From JAENWD01 sp963837165 (GTDB lineage: Bacteria; Acidobacteriota; Vicinamibacteria; Vicinamibacterales; JAENWD01): a stretch of DNA of 64,000 nt. The translations under genes and the position numbers were made by a program. A model generated the notes under the pieces. That model made no database searches. It was not told where the DNA came from and worked only from the letters and a program-made list of their open reading frames with translations. Where the stretch lies: positions 1,178,001-1,242,000 of the forward strand of contig CAWIMD010000002.1 of assembly GCA_963837165.1 (NCBI GenBank), read 5' to 3'. Positions 51,177-60,373 of this stretch are shown in pieces (the first letter of the stretch is position 1; each line of letters starts with the position of its first letter).

Positions 51177-51731
51177 ATGAGAGTCGCCATCGCACTTCCG
51201 GCCGCCATGCTCGCCTTCGTGCTCTCTGCTCCCGCCCGGGCGCAGATGCCCTCCATTCCGCAACCCGGCCCGGACCAGGAGGTCTTCAAGGCCGAGGCCG
51301 GCACGTGGGACGCGGTCGTCGAGATCACGCCCGGTCCCGGCATGCCGGCCATGACGTCGTCGGGAGTCGAGACCGCGACGCTCGGCTGCGGCGGGCTCTG
51401 CCTGATCACGGACTTCAAGGGCGAGTTGATGCCCGGCATGGCCTTCGTGGGTCACGGGCTAACCGCGTATGACGCGAACAAGAAGAAATACGTCGGCAGC
51501 TGGTCCGACTCGATGACGTCGGGAATTGCCATGTCAGAGAGCACCATGGACGCGGCCACGAAAACCATGACCGGCTGGATGGAAGCCGCGGACGCGAGCG
51601 GCGCGCCCGTGAAGTCGAAGATGACCAGCACCTACCCCGATGCCGACCATCGCGTGATGACCGCCTTTGCGACGGGCCCCGACGGCAAGGAGGTCCAGAC
51701 GATGAAGATCACGTACACGAGGCGGAAGTAG
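51177..51731 (+). CDS. Exported DUF1579-family protein
   Basis: 184 residues with signal peptide ending PARAQ and GGGAGG-type ribosome binding site. The body resembles DUF1579: F..EAGTWDA, GHGLTAYDANKKKYVGSW and TYTRRK. Usually predicted as a secreted lipocalin-like protein of unknown role. Starts 90 bp after the kinase-BRCT gene; the esterase gene follows within 3 bp, so these two are co-transcribed. Confidence 0.82.
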   Translation: MRVAIALPAAMLAFVLSAPARAQMPSIPQPGPDQEVFKAEAGTWDAVVEITPGPGMPAMTSSGVETATLGCGGLCLITDFKGELMPGMAFVGHGLTAYDANKKKYVGSWSDSMTSGIAMSESTMDAATKTMTGWMEAADASGAPVKSKMTSTYPDADHRVMTAFATGPDGKEVQTMKITYTRRK

Positions 51732-51734
51732 GCG

Positions 51735-52748
51735 GTGTCCGCCTCGCGGCTCGACCGGCGCGACCTGCTGCGGCTGGGTGGCCTGGGATCGTTATACGGA
51801 GCGGTGGGGCCGGGCGTCGGCATGCAGCAGGCAGGCCGGTCGTCGTCGCCGGAGAGTCGCCGGGCGGAGCTGTATGGCCTGCTCGGCGACCTGCCGCCGC
51901 GCGATCGCCGGATCGGTGGACGGAAGGTCACCGAGGAGGAACGGGACGGATACGTCCTCGAGCGCTGGCTGCTGGATCTGAACGGCCTCGAGGACGTGCC
52001 GGCCTTCCTGGCGAGACCCCGGCACGCGACCGGCCGCCGTCCCGCGATCCTGTTCAACCACTCGCACGGCGGCGGCTACACCATCGGCAAGAAGGAGTTC
52101 GTCGAAGGCCGGAGCTACCTGCAGCCCAAGCCCTACGCCAAGGAGCTCACCGACCTGGGATACGTGGCCCTGTGCATCGACAGCTGGGTATTCGGCGAGC
52201 GGCACCACGAGCCCGAAGAGGACGCCTTCAAGGCCATGCTGTGGCAGGGCCAGGTGCTCTGGGGCATGATGGTGTACGACAGCCTCCGGGCGCTCGATTT
52301 CCTGCTGGAGCGGCCCGACGTGGACCCGGCGCGCGTGGGCACGCTCGGGATGTCGATGGGCAGCACGATGGCCTGGTGGCTGGCCGCACTCGACGAGCGC
52401 GTGAAGGTCACGGTCGATATCAACTGCCTGACGGACTTCCAGAGCCTGCTCGCACGCCACGCGCTGAAGCTGCACGGCGTGTACTACTTCGTGCCCGGCC
52501 TGTTGAAACACTTCACGACCGCGCAGATCAACACGCTCATCGCGCCACGCGCGCATCTGGCCCTGGCCGGCCTGCGCGACGATCTCACGCCGGTCGAAGG
52601 GCTCGACGTCATCAACCGTGAGCTGACGCGCGTCTACACGGATGCCGGGCATCCGGAACGCTGGAAGCTGCTGCGGTACGACGTCGCCCACCAGGAGACG
52701 CCCGAGGGCCGGCTGGCGATCGTTGCCTGGCTGCAGCGCTGGCTGTAA
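51735..52748 (+). CDS. Tat-exported alpha/beta hydrolase (esterase)
   Basis: 337 residues from a GTG. The N-terminus has a twin-Arg signal (RRDLLRLGG). Alpha/beta-hydrolase core with oxyanion HSHGGG and nucleophile Ser207 in GMSMGS; a later Asp and His are present (DDLTPVEG, VAHQETP). Family resembles acetyl-xylan esterase or dienelactone hydrolase-like proteins. Would remove acyl or ester groups from glycans outside the cytoplasm. Convergent with the PQQ dehydrogenase gene. Confidence 0.85.
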   Translation: MSASRLDRRDLLRLGGLGSLYGAVGPGVGMQQAGRSSSPESRRAELYGLLGDLPPRDRRIGGRKVTEEERDGYVLERWLLDLNGLEDVPAFLARPRHATGRRPAILFNHSHGGGYTIGKKEFVEGRSYLQPKPYAKELTDLGYVALCIDSWVFGERHHEPEEDAFKAMLWQGQVLWGMMVYDSLRALDFLLERPDVDPARVGTLGMSMGSTMAWWLAALDERVKVTVDINCLTDFQSLLARHALKLHGVYYFVPGLLKHFTTAQINTLIAPRAHLALAGLRDDLTPVEGLDVINRELTRVYTDAGHPERWKLLRYDVAHQETPEGRLAIVAWLQRWL

Positions 52749-52772
52749 ACGGACGGCAATCCCGCTCGCGGC

Positions 52773-54716
52773 TCACGGCAGCGCGAACGCCACCAGCGAA
52801 TCCCCCTGCGGCTCCGAATCGAGCTTCGCGTGGCCGCCCGCCGCAATCACGACGTACTGCCTGCCGTGCGGCGAGAGCTTGTAGGTCATCGGCGTCGCAT
52901 GCCCGGCGGCCGGCAGCGCCCCCTTCCACAGCTCGCGGCCGGTCTCGACGTCGAACGCGCGCAGGTAGCGATCGCTCGTGCCCGCGACGAATGCCAGGCC
53001 CCCGGCCGTGACGATGGGGCCGCCCAGACTGATGGCGCCCGGCGGTCCGGCGGCGTTCGCCGGGCCGGCGGACCCGAGGGGCACCTGCCAGCGGATGGCG
53101 CCCGCGGCGAGATCGACGGCCGTCAGCATGCCCCACGGCGGTTTCGTGCACGGACGGCCCGACGGCGCGAAGAACGGCGTCCGGAACATCCCGTACGGCG
53201 TGCCCTCCTGGGCCGTGTACTCGCCCGGTTCCCCGTTCCGCCGCGCGGCATTGAAGTCGGCGCGCGGGATGAGCCGCATCTTGAAGGCCAGGTTGTTGGT
53301 GTTGACGATGAGCAGCCCGTGGTCCGGATCGAACGCCGATCCGCTCCAGTTCATCCCGCCGATCGTGCCCGGGATGTCCAGGCTGCCTCCGAGCGTGGGC
53401 GGCGTGAAGACGCCCTCGTTACGGAGGGACGCGAGCGCCGCGCGGCACGCTTCGCGGTCGGCCGGCGTCGCGCCCCAGATGTCGTCCGGATCGAGCCGCT
53501 GCGGCGCCAGCGACGGCAGCCCGGTCGGAATCGGCTGGGTGGGCGACGCGGCTTCGCCCTCGATGTCGCTGGCCGGCACGCGCCGCTCCTCCACCGGAAA
53601 GACCGGCGCACCGGTCTGGCGGTCGAGCACGTACAGGTAGCCGGTCTTGTTGCCCTGCACCACGACGGGCACGTCGCGGCCTCCGCGATGCAGCGTGGCG
53701 AGCAGCGGCGGCGACGCCGTGTCGTAGTCCCACAGGTCATGGTGCACGAGCTGGAAGCCCCACGCCATCCGGCCGGTGCGTGCATCCAGCGCCACGACCG
53801 AGTTGGCCCACCGATCGTCGCCCGGCCTCAGGCCGCCGAAGTAGTCCGGGCTGGCGCTGCCCGTCGGCACGAACACGAGGTGACGGGACGGGTCCACCGC
53901 CATGATCGACCAGGCGTTGGCCGAGCCGCTCTTCCAGCGCACCGCGCCTGACCCGGCGCCGGCCGGCGGATTGGGCGGAATCGGATCCCACTTCCATCGC
54001 AGCGCGCCCGAGCGTGCATCGAACGCGCGGACGACGCCGGACGGCATCTCGGCCCTCGGGTTGTCGTCGATGGCCGAGCCCACGATCACCACGTCGTCCA
54101 CGACGGCAGGCGGCGACGTCATGTGGTACCAGCCGACCCGGTAGTGATCCACGTCCCGGAGGCTCACGACGCCGGCCTCGCCGAAGTCGGCGCACGGCTG
54201 CCCCGTGGCGGCGTCGAGCGAGACGAGCCGGGCGTCGAGCGTGGCCTCGAAGATCCGGCGGCGGCACGGCTGGCCCGGACGACGCCCCGGGTCGAGCCAC
54301 GTGGCGACGCCGCGGTTGATCAGGCCGTCGCCGTAGCCCCAGGTGGGATTCACGTGCGGGTCGTAGGCCCACCGCTGCTGCCCCGTCTCCGGGTCGAGCG
54401 CGATCACGCGGTTGAACGGCGTCGTGACATACAAGGCGCCGTCCACGACGAGCGGGGTGGACTCGAAGCCGCTCCTCCGCCGGTTGCCGCTGCCGTCGGA
54501 GATGTCACCGGTGTGGAAGACCCAGGCCTGCTGCAGTCGGGCGACGTTGCCGCGGTCGAGGTCGGTCAGCGGCGAGAACCGCATGCCGCCCGGATCGTGG
54601 CCGTAACTGGCCCATTCGTCGGAGGAGGGCCCGGTGCGGGCACCCAGCAGCAGGACGCCGGAGAGCACCGCGCCAGCCGCCAGCAGTGCCGCCCGCGCGT
54701 GCGTCGCTGTCTGCAT
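52773..54716 (-). CDS. PQQ-dependent dehydrogenase
   Basis: 647 residues, with an N-terminal membrane or signal helix and an eight-bladed propeller with the W-motif pattern (YDPHVNPTWGYGDGL region; VIALDPETGQQRWAYD, shortened). No CxxCH haem motif, so this is a quinoprotein of the glucose/alcohol type rather than a quinohaemoprotein. Oxidises a sugar or alcohol in the periplasm and passes electrons to quinone. Neighbours (esterase, PEBP) do not fix the substrate. Confidence 0.9.
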   Translation of the reverse strand: MQTATHARAALLAAGAVLSGVLLLGARTGPSSDEWASYGHDPGGMRFSPLTDLDRGNVARLQQAWVFHTGDISDGSGNRRRSGFESTPLVVDGALYVTTPFNRVIALDPETGQQRWAYDPHVNPTWGYGDGLINRGVATWLDPGRRPGQPCRRRIFEATLDARLVSLDAATGQPCADFGEAGVVSLRDVDHYRVGWYHMTSPPAVVDDVVIVGSAIDDNPRAEMPSGVVRAFDARSGALRWKWDPIPPNPPAGAGSGAVRWKSGSANAWSIMAVDPSRHLVFVPTGSASPDYFGGLRPGDDRWANSVVALDARTGRMAWGFQLVHHDLWDYDTASPPLLATLHRGGRDVPVVVQGNKTGYLYVLDRQTGAPVFPVEERRVPASDIEGEAASPTQPIPTGLPSLAPQRLDPDDIWGATPADREACRAALASLRNEGVFTPPTLGGSLDIPGTIGGMNWSGSAFDPDHGLLIVNTNNLAFKMRLIPRADFNAARRNGEPGEYTAQEGTPYGMFRTPFFAPSGRPCTKPPWGMLTAVDLAAGAIRWQVPLGSAGPANAAGPPGAISLGGPIVTAGGLAFVAGTSDRYLRAFDVETGRELWKGALPAAGHATPMTYKLSPHGRQYVVIAAGGHAKLDSEPQGDSLVAFALP

Positions 54717-54801
54717 GCCTGGATTCTCGCCGAAACGCGACCACGTCGCCAGGTTGACGTGGAGCGCGGATGGCGGTGAGATGGGATCAGGAGATCACAC
54801 G

Positions 54802-55293
54802 ATGGCCCTCATGCTGAGCTCTCCCGATTTCACGCACCAGCAGGCGATACCGTCCCAGTTCACCTGCGAAGGCCGGGACGTCTCTCCAGCGCTCAGCTGG
54901 AACGATCCGCCGGACGGCACGAAGAGCCTGGCGCTGGTCGTGGACGATCCGGATGCGCCGGACCCGGCGAAGCCCGAGCGCGTCTGGGTGCACTGGGTGC
55001 TGTACGACCTGCCCCCGGCTACGCGCGGGTTGCCGCAGGGCGTCGAGGCCACGGGGCTCCTTCCCGCCGGCGCCCGCCAGGGCAGGAACGACTGGAAGCG
55101 GGCGGGCTACAACGGCCCGTGTCCGCCGATCGGGCGCCACCGCTACTTCTTCAAGCTCTTCGCGCTCGACTGCGTGCTGCCGGACCTCGAGCAGCCGACC
55201 AAGGCGCGCCTCGAGCAGGCGATGCAGGGCCACATGCTGGCGTCGGCGGAGCTGGTCGGCACCTACCAGAAGGCGACGCCGGGCGGGCGCTGA
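54802..55293 (+). CDS. YbhB/YbcL-family (PEBP-like) protein
   Basis: 163 residues from the ATG at 54802, which has AGGAGA upstream; the in-frame ATG at 54781 lacks one. The PEBP fold shows FTCEGRDVSPALSW, DDPDAPDP and VHWVLYDLP, then GPCPPIGRHRYFF. These proteins bind small anions or phospholipid heads; the E. coli relatives have no settled function. Cytoplasmic. Confidence 0.9.
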   Translation: MALMLSSPDFTHQQAIPSQFTCEGRDVSPALSWNDPPDGTKSLALVVDDPDAPDPAKPERVWVHWVLYDLPPATRGLPQGVEATGLLPAGARQGRNDWKRAGYNGPCPPIGRHRYFFKLFALDCVLPDLEQPTKARLEQAMQGHMLASAELVGTYQKATPGGR

Positions 55294-55320
55294 ACAGCAG
55301 GCGGCACCGGCTGGAGCGCC

Positions 55321-57258
55321 TCATCGCGTCGCGCCGTCGCCTGCCCAGGCCGCGCGCAGCACATGGGCCGCCAGCTTGGGCCTGCGATCCCTGGTGAACA
55401 CGCCTTTCTGGTTGAGCCCGCCGGCGCGGATGATGCCCTGCGACGTCTTGAAGTCGGCGAAGTTCCACACGTGCATGCCGACGACGAACGGCCGGGAGCC
55501 GGCGGTGGCCAGGTACAGGCGAATCATCTCCGCCTGGTACTCCTCGCTCCACATCTCGGGCGGCTGGCTGTGCAGACCCGCCTCGGTGTCGGCGCCGAAC
55601 TCGGTGACCACGATTGGCTTGCCGAGCGACTGGTGCAGCGCATCGAGCTCGTGGCCGAGCGCGGCACCGGCCGGGCCGAGCTGCCCGCCCTGCACGTACC
55701 AGCCGTAGTAGCGGTTGATGCACAGCAGGTCGGTGAGCCGGAGCCAGTCCACCGGCGCGCCCATGACGCCGATGAGCGTGGCCGGCCGTGTGGAGTCCAG
55801 CTGGTGGGCCAGGTCGATCATCGTCGTGAAGAACGCCGTGCCCGCAGCCACGACCGCGGGGTTCGCCGCGCCGGGCGCGAGCGGGTTTCCCGCCATCGGC
55901 TCGTTGGCCACGGACCACGCGATGACCGACGGCCGGTGGCCGTCGCGTGCGATCAGGTCGCGCAACTGGCGCTGGCACTGCGCCAGCCGGGCGGCGACGT
56001 GCGCCTCGCCGTCGGCAAACCCGAGGCTCACCGCGGGAATCTCGTCGATCACCAGGAAGCCGAGCCGGTCGGCCAGGTCCATTGCTTCCTCGGAGTACGG
56101 GTAGTGGGACGTGCGATAGGAGTTGGCGCCGACCCACCGCATCAGCTCGTGGTCCCGCACCTGGACGGCCACGTCGAGGCCGCGGCCGTGCACCGGGAAG
56201 TCCTCGTGGCGGCCGAAGCCCCTGAGGGTGACGGGCTGGCCGTTGAGCAGCAACCGGTCGCCGTCCACTGCCACCGTGCGAATGCCGATCGTAATCGTGT
56301 AGCGATCGACCGGCCGGTCGTGCTCGAGCAGCGAGACGGTCAGGTCGTACAGGTGCGGGTCCGCCGGGCTCCAGAGACGCGCTCGCGGCACGCGGAGGGT
56401 CGCCTCCGCCTCGCCGCCGGTGAAGGTCAGCGCCGCCTCCACCGGCCCGCCTGGCGTCGCCAGCGAGGCGACACCGCGCCCGCTGCCGCCGGTCGCGCTG
56501 GCGAATACCGTCACGACGCCGTCGGTGCCCTCGATCGCCGTGTGCACGTTGACGCCCGTCACGTGGCGGGCGGCGACGGCATACAGAACGACCTGCCGGT
56601 GGAGCCCCGCGAACGGGAAGAAGTCGTAGGTCGTGGCCGGATACCCGCCGAAGAGGTTCGGGCCGCCCGGGGCCGGACCGGCGGGCACCCGCTCCACGTC
56701 CGGCAGGTTTTCGACCTCGATGGTGATCCGGGTCGCGCGATCCCACGACACCAGGGGCGTGATGTCGAAGGCGAACGGCAGGTGTCCGCCCTCGTGCCGG
56801 CCCGCCGGGGCGCCGTTCACCCAGAGCCTGGCCGCGTAGTTCGCCGAGCCGATCCGGAGGCACACCCGTCCGGTGGACCAGGCCGCCGGGATCCACGCGT
56901 CGGTCTGGTACCACGCCGGTCCGAGATAGTCCCGGGCATCGTCGAACAGCTCGTTCCAGCTGCAGGGCACGGCAATCGGGCGCGGCGAGGGCAGCGCGGA
57001 GGGCCAGCCGTGCTGGTCGCCGCTGGCGTCGGGATCGAGCTGGAACTGCCAGAGGCCCGACAGGTCGCGGACGTTCCGGAACTGGTTCTGCTGCGGCCGC
57101 AGCGGCGGCTCCTCGACGGCCCGCGCGGGCGCCGCTATGGGCTGCCCGCCGGCGGCGGGATCTGCTCCGGCGCGCGCCCCTGCCACTCCGACCGTCGCCC
57201 CGACAGCCAGGGCTCCACCCACGAGGAACTGCCTGCGATCCAGCGAGTCGAGTTGCAT
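55321..57258 (-). CDS. Tat-exported GH2 beta-glucuronidase-like enzyme
   Basis: 645 residues from the ATG at 57258. Twin-Arg signal (DRRQFLVGG). Sugar-binding and immunoglobulin-like N-terminal domains precede a TIM barrel with acid/base Glu453 (WSVANEP) and nucleophile Glu553 (VVTEFGAD), both in the positions of beta-glucuronidases; NRYYGWY is also typical. Removes glucuronate or galactose from glycans outside the cytoplasm. Divergent from the MetE-like gene across 84 bp. Confidence 0.9.
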   Translation of the reverse strand: MQLDSLDRRQFLVGGALAVGATVGVAGARAGADPAAGGQPIAAPARAVEEPPLRPQQNQFRNVRDLSGLWQFQLDPDASGDQHGWPSALPSPRPIAVPCSWNELFDDARDYLGPAWYQTDAWIPAAWSTGRVCLRIGSANYAARLWVNGAPAGRHEGGHLPFAFDITPLVSWDRATRITIEVENLPDVERVPAGPAPGGPNLFGGYPATTYDFFPFAGLHRQVVLYAVAARHVTGVNVHTAIEGTDGVVTVFASATGGSGRGVASLATPGGPVEAALTFTGGEAEATLRVPRARLWSPADPHLYDLTVSLLEHDRPVDRYTITIGIRTVAVDGDRLLLNGQPVTLRGFGRHEDFPVHGRGLDVAVQVRDHELMRWVGANSYRTSHYPYSEEAMDLADRLGFLVIDEIPAVSLGFADGEAHVAARLAQCQRQLRDLIARDGHRPSVIAWSVANEPMAGNPLAPGAANPAVVAAGTAFFTTMIDLAHQLDSTRPATLIGVMGAPVDWLRLTDLLCINRYYGWYVQGGQLGPAGAALGHELDALHQSLGKPIVVTEFGADTEAGLHSQPPEMWSEEYQAEMIRLYLATAGSRPFVVGMHVWNFADFKTSQGIIRAGGLNQKGVFTRDRRPKLAAHVLRAAWAGDGATR

Positions 57259-57342
57259 CCGTGTACCTCCTGCGCCGCAAACCGTACTTGAGGTCCGGCG
57301 AAATCGCCAGCGCGTTATGATGCCCGACAAGGAGGAGGTCGC

Positions 57343-58530
57343 ATGTTCACCGCCACGGCAAACCTGGTGCTGCCCGGCACCGTCACGGGCTCCTGGCCCC
57401 GCCCGCGCTGGTTCGACGTCAGCATGTGGGGCCGGCCGCTCGACACGTGCATGATGGACGTGCGCTTCCGCGAGAAGTTCCAGGACGCGCTCGCCGTCGT
57501 CATCAGCGACCAGGAGCGGGCAGGGCTCGACCTGCTCACGCACGGCGACTACCACTGCGACGAGGACCTGGCGGGCCGTTCGTGGCACCACTATCCGCTG
57601 CAGCGCTGGGCGGGCTTCGAAGGTGACTACCTGCAGCCCGAGGAAACCACCGCGCCCTGGCTGCACTATCCGCCGGGCACGCTGCTCAACGAGATCTACA
57701 CCGGGTGGCGCTGGCCGCACGTCGTGGACAAGATCGAGCCCCGCCCGCTCGACTACCCGAAGCTCTGGCGCATGACGCAGGGCAAGACGTCCAAGCCGGT
57801 GCGCTTCGGCACCTGCTGCTCGCAGGTGATGGCGCTCTTCCTCGACATCCACACGCCGAAGTACAAGGACAAGCGCCAGGTGATCTGGGACATGGCCGAG
57901 GCGATGAACGCGGAGCTGCTCGCGCTGCGTGACGCGGGCTGCCGCCTGATCCAGATCGAGGAGCCCACCTTCCATTTCATGGCCAACACGTTCGGCAAGG
58001 ACCACGAGGAGGTGCGGTTCATGATCGACGCGTTCAACCGCGAGGTGGAGGGCCTCGACGATGTGGAGTTGTGGATCCACACGTGCTGGGGCAACCCGAA
58101 CATGCAGCGGGTGATGGAGGACACGAGCTACGCCAACTCAATCGAGATCTATCTCGAGCGCTGCCGCGGGGACGTGTGGACGCTCGAGATGAAGGACCGG
58201 AACCAGAAGGACCTCGAGCTGCTCGCGCCGTTCCGGAACGACCTCAAGAAGAAGATCTGCGTCGGCGCGGTGAGCCACCGCTCGCTCCAGGCGGACCGTC
58301 CCGAGGACGTGGCCGGCGAGATCCGCCGGGCGCTGAAACACGTCCCCGCCGAGCAGTTGATCGTCTCGAGCGACTGCGGCTTCGGGCGGCAGGGCTGCAA
58401 CCGCGAGATCGCGTTCTACAAGGCCACGGCCATCGCCCAGGGCTGCAACATCGTCCGTCGCGAGCTGGGGCTGCCGACCACCGAGGTGCCGGCCACCAAT
58501 CCGATGCTGCAGACGGACATTGTCCATTGA
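57343..58530 (+). CDS. Cobalamin-independent MetE-like zinc methyltransferase
   Basis: 395 residues, a single barrel instead of the two of full MetE. A GGAGG ribosome binding site precedes the ATG. The zinc ligands are His246 and Cys248 (IHTCWGN) and Cys345 (SSDCGFGRQG), as in MetE C-terminal and UROD-like proteins; the usual Glu lies between. Such single-domain proteins move methyl or alkyl groups to or from thiols or demethylate glycans' methoxy groups in some clusters. The stop is inside the intergenic repeat. Natural methyl donor unknown. Confidence 0.85.
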   Translation: MFTATANLVLPGTVTGSWPRPRWFDVSMWGRPLDTCMMDVRFREKFQDALAVVISDQERAGLDLLTHGDYHCDEDLAGRSWHHYPLQRWAGFEGDYLQPEETTAPWLHYPPGTLLNEIYTGWRWPHVVDKIEPRPLDYPKLWRMTQGKTSKPVRFGTCCSQVMALFLDIHTPKYKDKRQVIWDMAEAMNAELLALRDAGCRLIQIEEPTFHFMANTFGKDHEEVRFMIDAFNREVEGLDDVELWIHTCWGNPNMQRVMEDTSYANSIEIYLERCRGDVWTLEMKDRNQKDLELLAPFRNDLKKKICVGAVSHRSLQADRPEDVAGEIRRALKHVPAEQLIVSSDCGFGRQGCNREIAFYKATAIAQGCNIVRRELGLPTTEVPATNPMLQTDIVH

Positions 58531-58660
58531 TGATTGGACATTGACGATTGACGATTGAAAAGCGCGGTCACGCTGTCGCGCTGTCGCACAGTCACGCTGT
58601 CACGCCGTAACACTGGTACGCCGTTCCAATCGTCAATCGTCAATCGTCAATGGTCAATGA
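58517..58660. repeat. Inverted repeat with tandem arms between convergent genes
   Basis: A perfect 19-bp inverted repeat (58539-58557 and 58634-58652) built from ATTGACG-type tandem units; the centre holds a GCTGTC(A/G)C tandem. Both flanking genes end in CAT TGA inside the element. A candidate bidirectional terminator. Confidence 0.85.
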
Positions 58661-60327
58661 CGAATGAGCAGTAGCGCCCAGTCCTGCGCACCCGGGGGTT
58701 CGGGAGCAGTCCACGCAGGGCCCGCGATCGGCGCGTCGAGCGGCACCACCTGGCCCGTGGTCGCGCTGAACCAGCGTCCCTCATAGGTGCCCGGCTCGAG
58801 TGTGATGGGCACCGCTCGCGGGTGGTCCACGTACACCGCGTAGATCTCGCCCGGCCTGGCCAGGCAGTACGCGCCGGCGCCGACCAGCTCGTCGTGCGGC
58901 TCGGTGGTCCACCACTCGAAGCTCGTGAAGAACTCGACGATGTGCGCGTAGAGCGCGAGCATCGTCGTCGTGTCGTCGCTCCGGCCGTTGATCCACCCGC
59001 CTCCGGTGTCGGGCCAGATATTGGTGCCGCGCCGCGCCGTTTCGCCCGCCGTGCCGTACGCGCCGGCCATGGCGATGTCCCACGCCACCCGGCGCAATGT
59101 CTCGGCGGAGTCGCCCGGCGGCGGCGGCGCCCAGCGCGGGTAGTGGTCCTCGTAGCCGTATTCCTCGTTCGCCTGCGGGATGATCCGGCCGGTCTTCCGC
59201 TGGATCTGCCGCTCCTCGAGCATCAGGGCGTGCTGCGTACGGGACCAGTCCTGGATGGACGTGAAGCCGAACCAGGCCGAGGCGCGGTCCTGGTGCTCCC
59301 GGTGCACGGGGTGGCTGGTCGCGAGATGGTGCACCGGATCCCAGCTTTCGAGCCGCGTGCCGGTCTCGTGCGCCCAGGCTTCGTCCCTGAAGCTGTCGAG
59401 ATCGTCGCCGAGGTCCCAGGTGACGTTCGAGAACGCGCCGAGCCGCGCGGCCGCGTAATGGACGTAGCGGTGCTCGTCATCGCTCCCGGCGGCTGCCTGG
59501 GCACTGTGCGTCGAGATGTCGAGGATGACCGAGATGATGACGTCCCGGTCGCGGGCGAAGCGGAGCATGCGCTCCCACTTCTGCCAGTAGGCCACGTCGA
59601 ACCGGGTGTAGTCGATGCCGGGATGGTCGAAGCTGCCGGGGTCCGCTGCCACCCACGGCCGCAGCATCATCGTGAAATTGTCGCCCGTCATGACCGGCTC
59701 GCCCCAGAACATGTTTGCCGCGCCGGCCAGCAGCACCCGGATACGGTTGATCTTCAGCCGGCGCAGCCGCTCGATGCTGTACTCGATGGTCCGCTCGTCG
59801 CGCCAGCCCTCCAGCCAGAACGCCGTGGTGCCGTTGAAGAAGTAGTGCTCGCCCGTGCCCTCCCAGATGAAGTGCCACGGATGGTCGGCGTCCACGCGAA
59901 TCGGCCCGCGGCGATGGCCGTCCATGGCGTGGAAGGTTCCCTCGCTCCGGCGCTCGAGGCTGCCCTGGCGATACGTGACCGCGTACGTGTAGTCACCCGG
60001 CGCGGACGGCATGAAACGGATGCGAAACAGGCTGCCGTCGGGCGCGTCGCAGAACCCGTCCACGCGCGTGAGGGCAGCCGACGCCCCGGCGCGCCCGAAC
60101 GCCCCGCTCAGGGAGACCCCGGTAAACGGGTTGGAGGCGACCGGGTGCGCCACCCGCACGACGACCTCGGCGAAGTCGTACGCCTCGACGGATGGCGCCG
60201 GCGCGATGAACGAGACATCCGGCGAGGCGGCCTGTGTTCCCGAGGCAGCCAGGCTGAGGGCGAGCGCGACAAGCAGGGATCCCACGGCACCTCCCGGCGG
60301 CCGGGACCGCGCGGCCGACCGCGCCAT
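58654..60327 (-). CDS. Secreted DUF5060/DUF4038 glycoside hydrolase
   Basis: 557 residues. Signal peptide (possibly from a GTG at codon 15, since TATAA sits right before the ATG). The N-terminal DUF5060-type sandwich is followed by a DUF4038 barrel (HPWHFIWEGTGEHYFFNGT, GTNIWPDTGGG) and a C-terminal collagen-binding-like domain (YVDHPRAVPITLEPGTYEGRWF, shortened). Such enzymes act on pectin or arabinan type glycans in other phyla; exact linkage unknown. Divergent from the aldolase-family gene across 46 bp. Confidence 0.87.
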   Translation of the reverse strand: MARSAARSRPPGGAVGSLLVALALSLAASGTQAASPDVSFIAPAPSVEAYDFAEVVVRVAHPVASNPFTGVSLSGAFGRAGASAALTRVDGFCDAPDGSLFRIRFMPSAPGDYTYAVTYRQGSLERRSEGTFHAMDGHRRGPIRVDADHPWHFIWEGTGEHYFFNGTTAFWLEGWRDERTIEYSIERLRRLKINRIRVLLAGAANMFWGEPVMTGDNFTMMLRPWVAADPGSFDHPGIDYTRFDVAYWQKWERMLRFARDRDVIISVILDISTHSAQAAAGSDDEHRYVHYAAARLGAFSNVTWDLGDDLDSFRDEAWAHETGTRLESWDPVHHLATSHPVHREHQDRASAWFGFTSIQDWSRTQHALMLEERQIQRKTGRIIPQANEEYGYEDHYPRWAPPPPGDSAETLRRVAWDIAMAGAYGTAGETARRGTNIWPDTGGGWINGRSDDTTTMLALYAHIVEFFTSFEWWTTEPHDELVGAGAYCLARPGEIYAVYVDHPRAVPITLEPGTYEGRWFSATTGQVVPLDAPIAGPAWTAPEPPGAQDWALLLIRH

Positions 60328-60359
60328 TTATAGCGAACGCGGCCGGGGCGACGCTACAG

Positions 60360-60365
60360 TAGAAT
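60360..60365 (+). promoter_or_regulatory. -10-like element of the aldolase/dehydratase operon
   Basis: TAGAAT, eight nucleotides before the ATG at 60374. Leaderless arrangement like several other genes here. Confidence 0.4.
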
Positions 60366-60373
60366 CACAGCCC

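Noticed and set aside
60325..60333. TATAA as promoter of the DUF4038 gene
   Set aside because: It abuts the ATG, so transcription would start inside the gene; only usable if translation starts at the later GTG.
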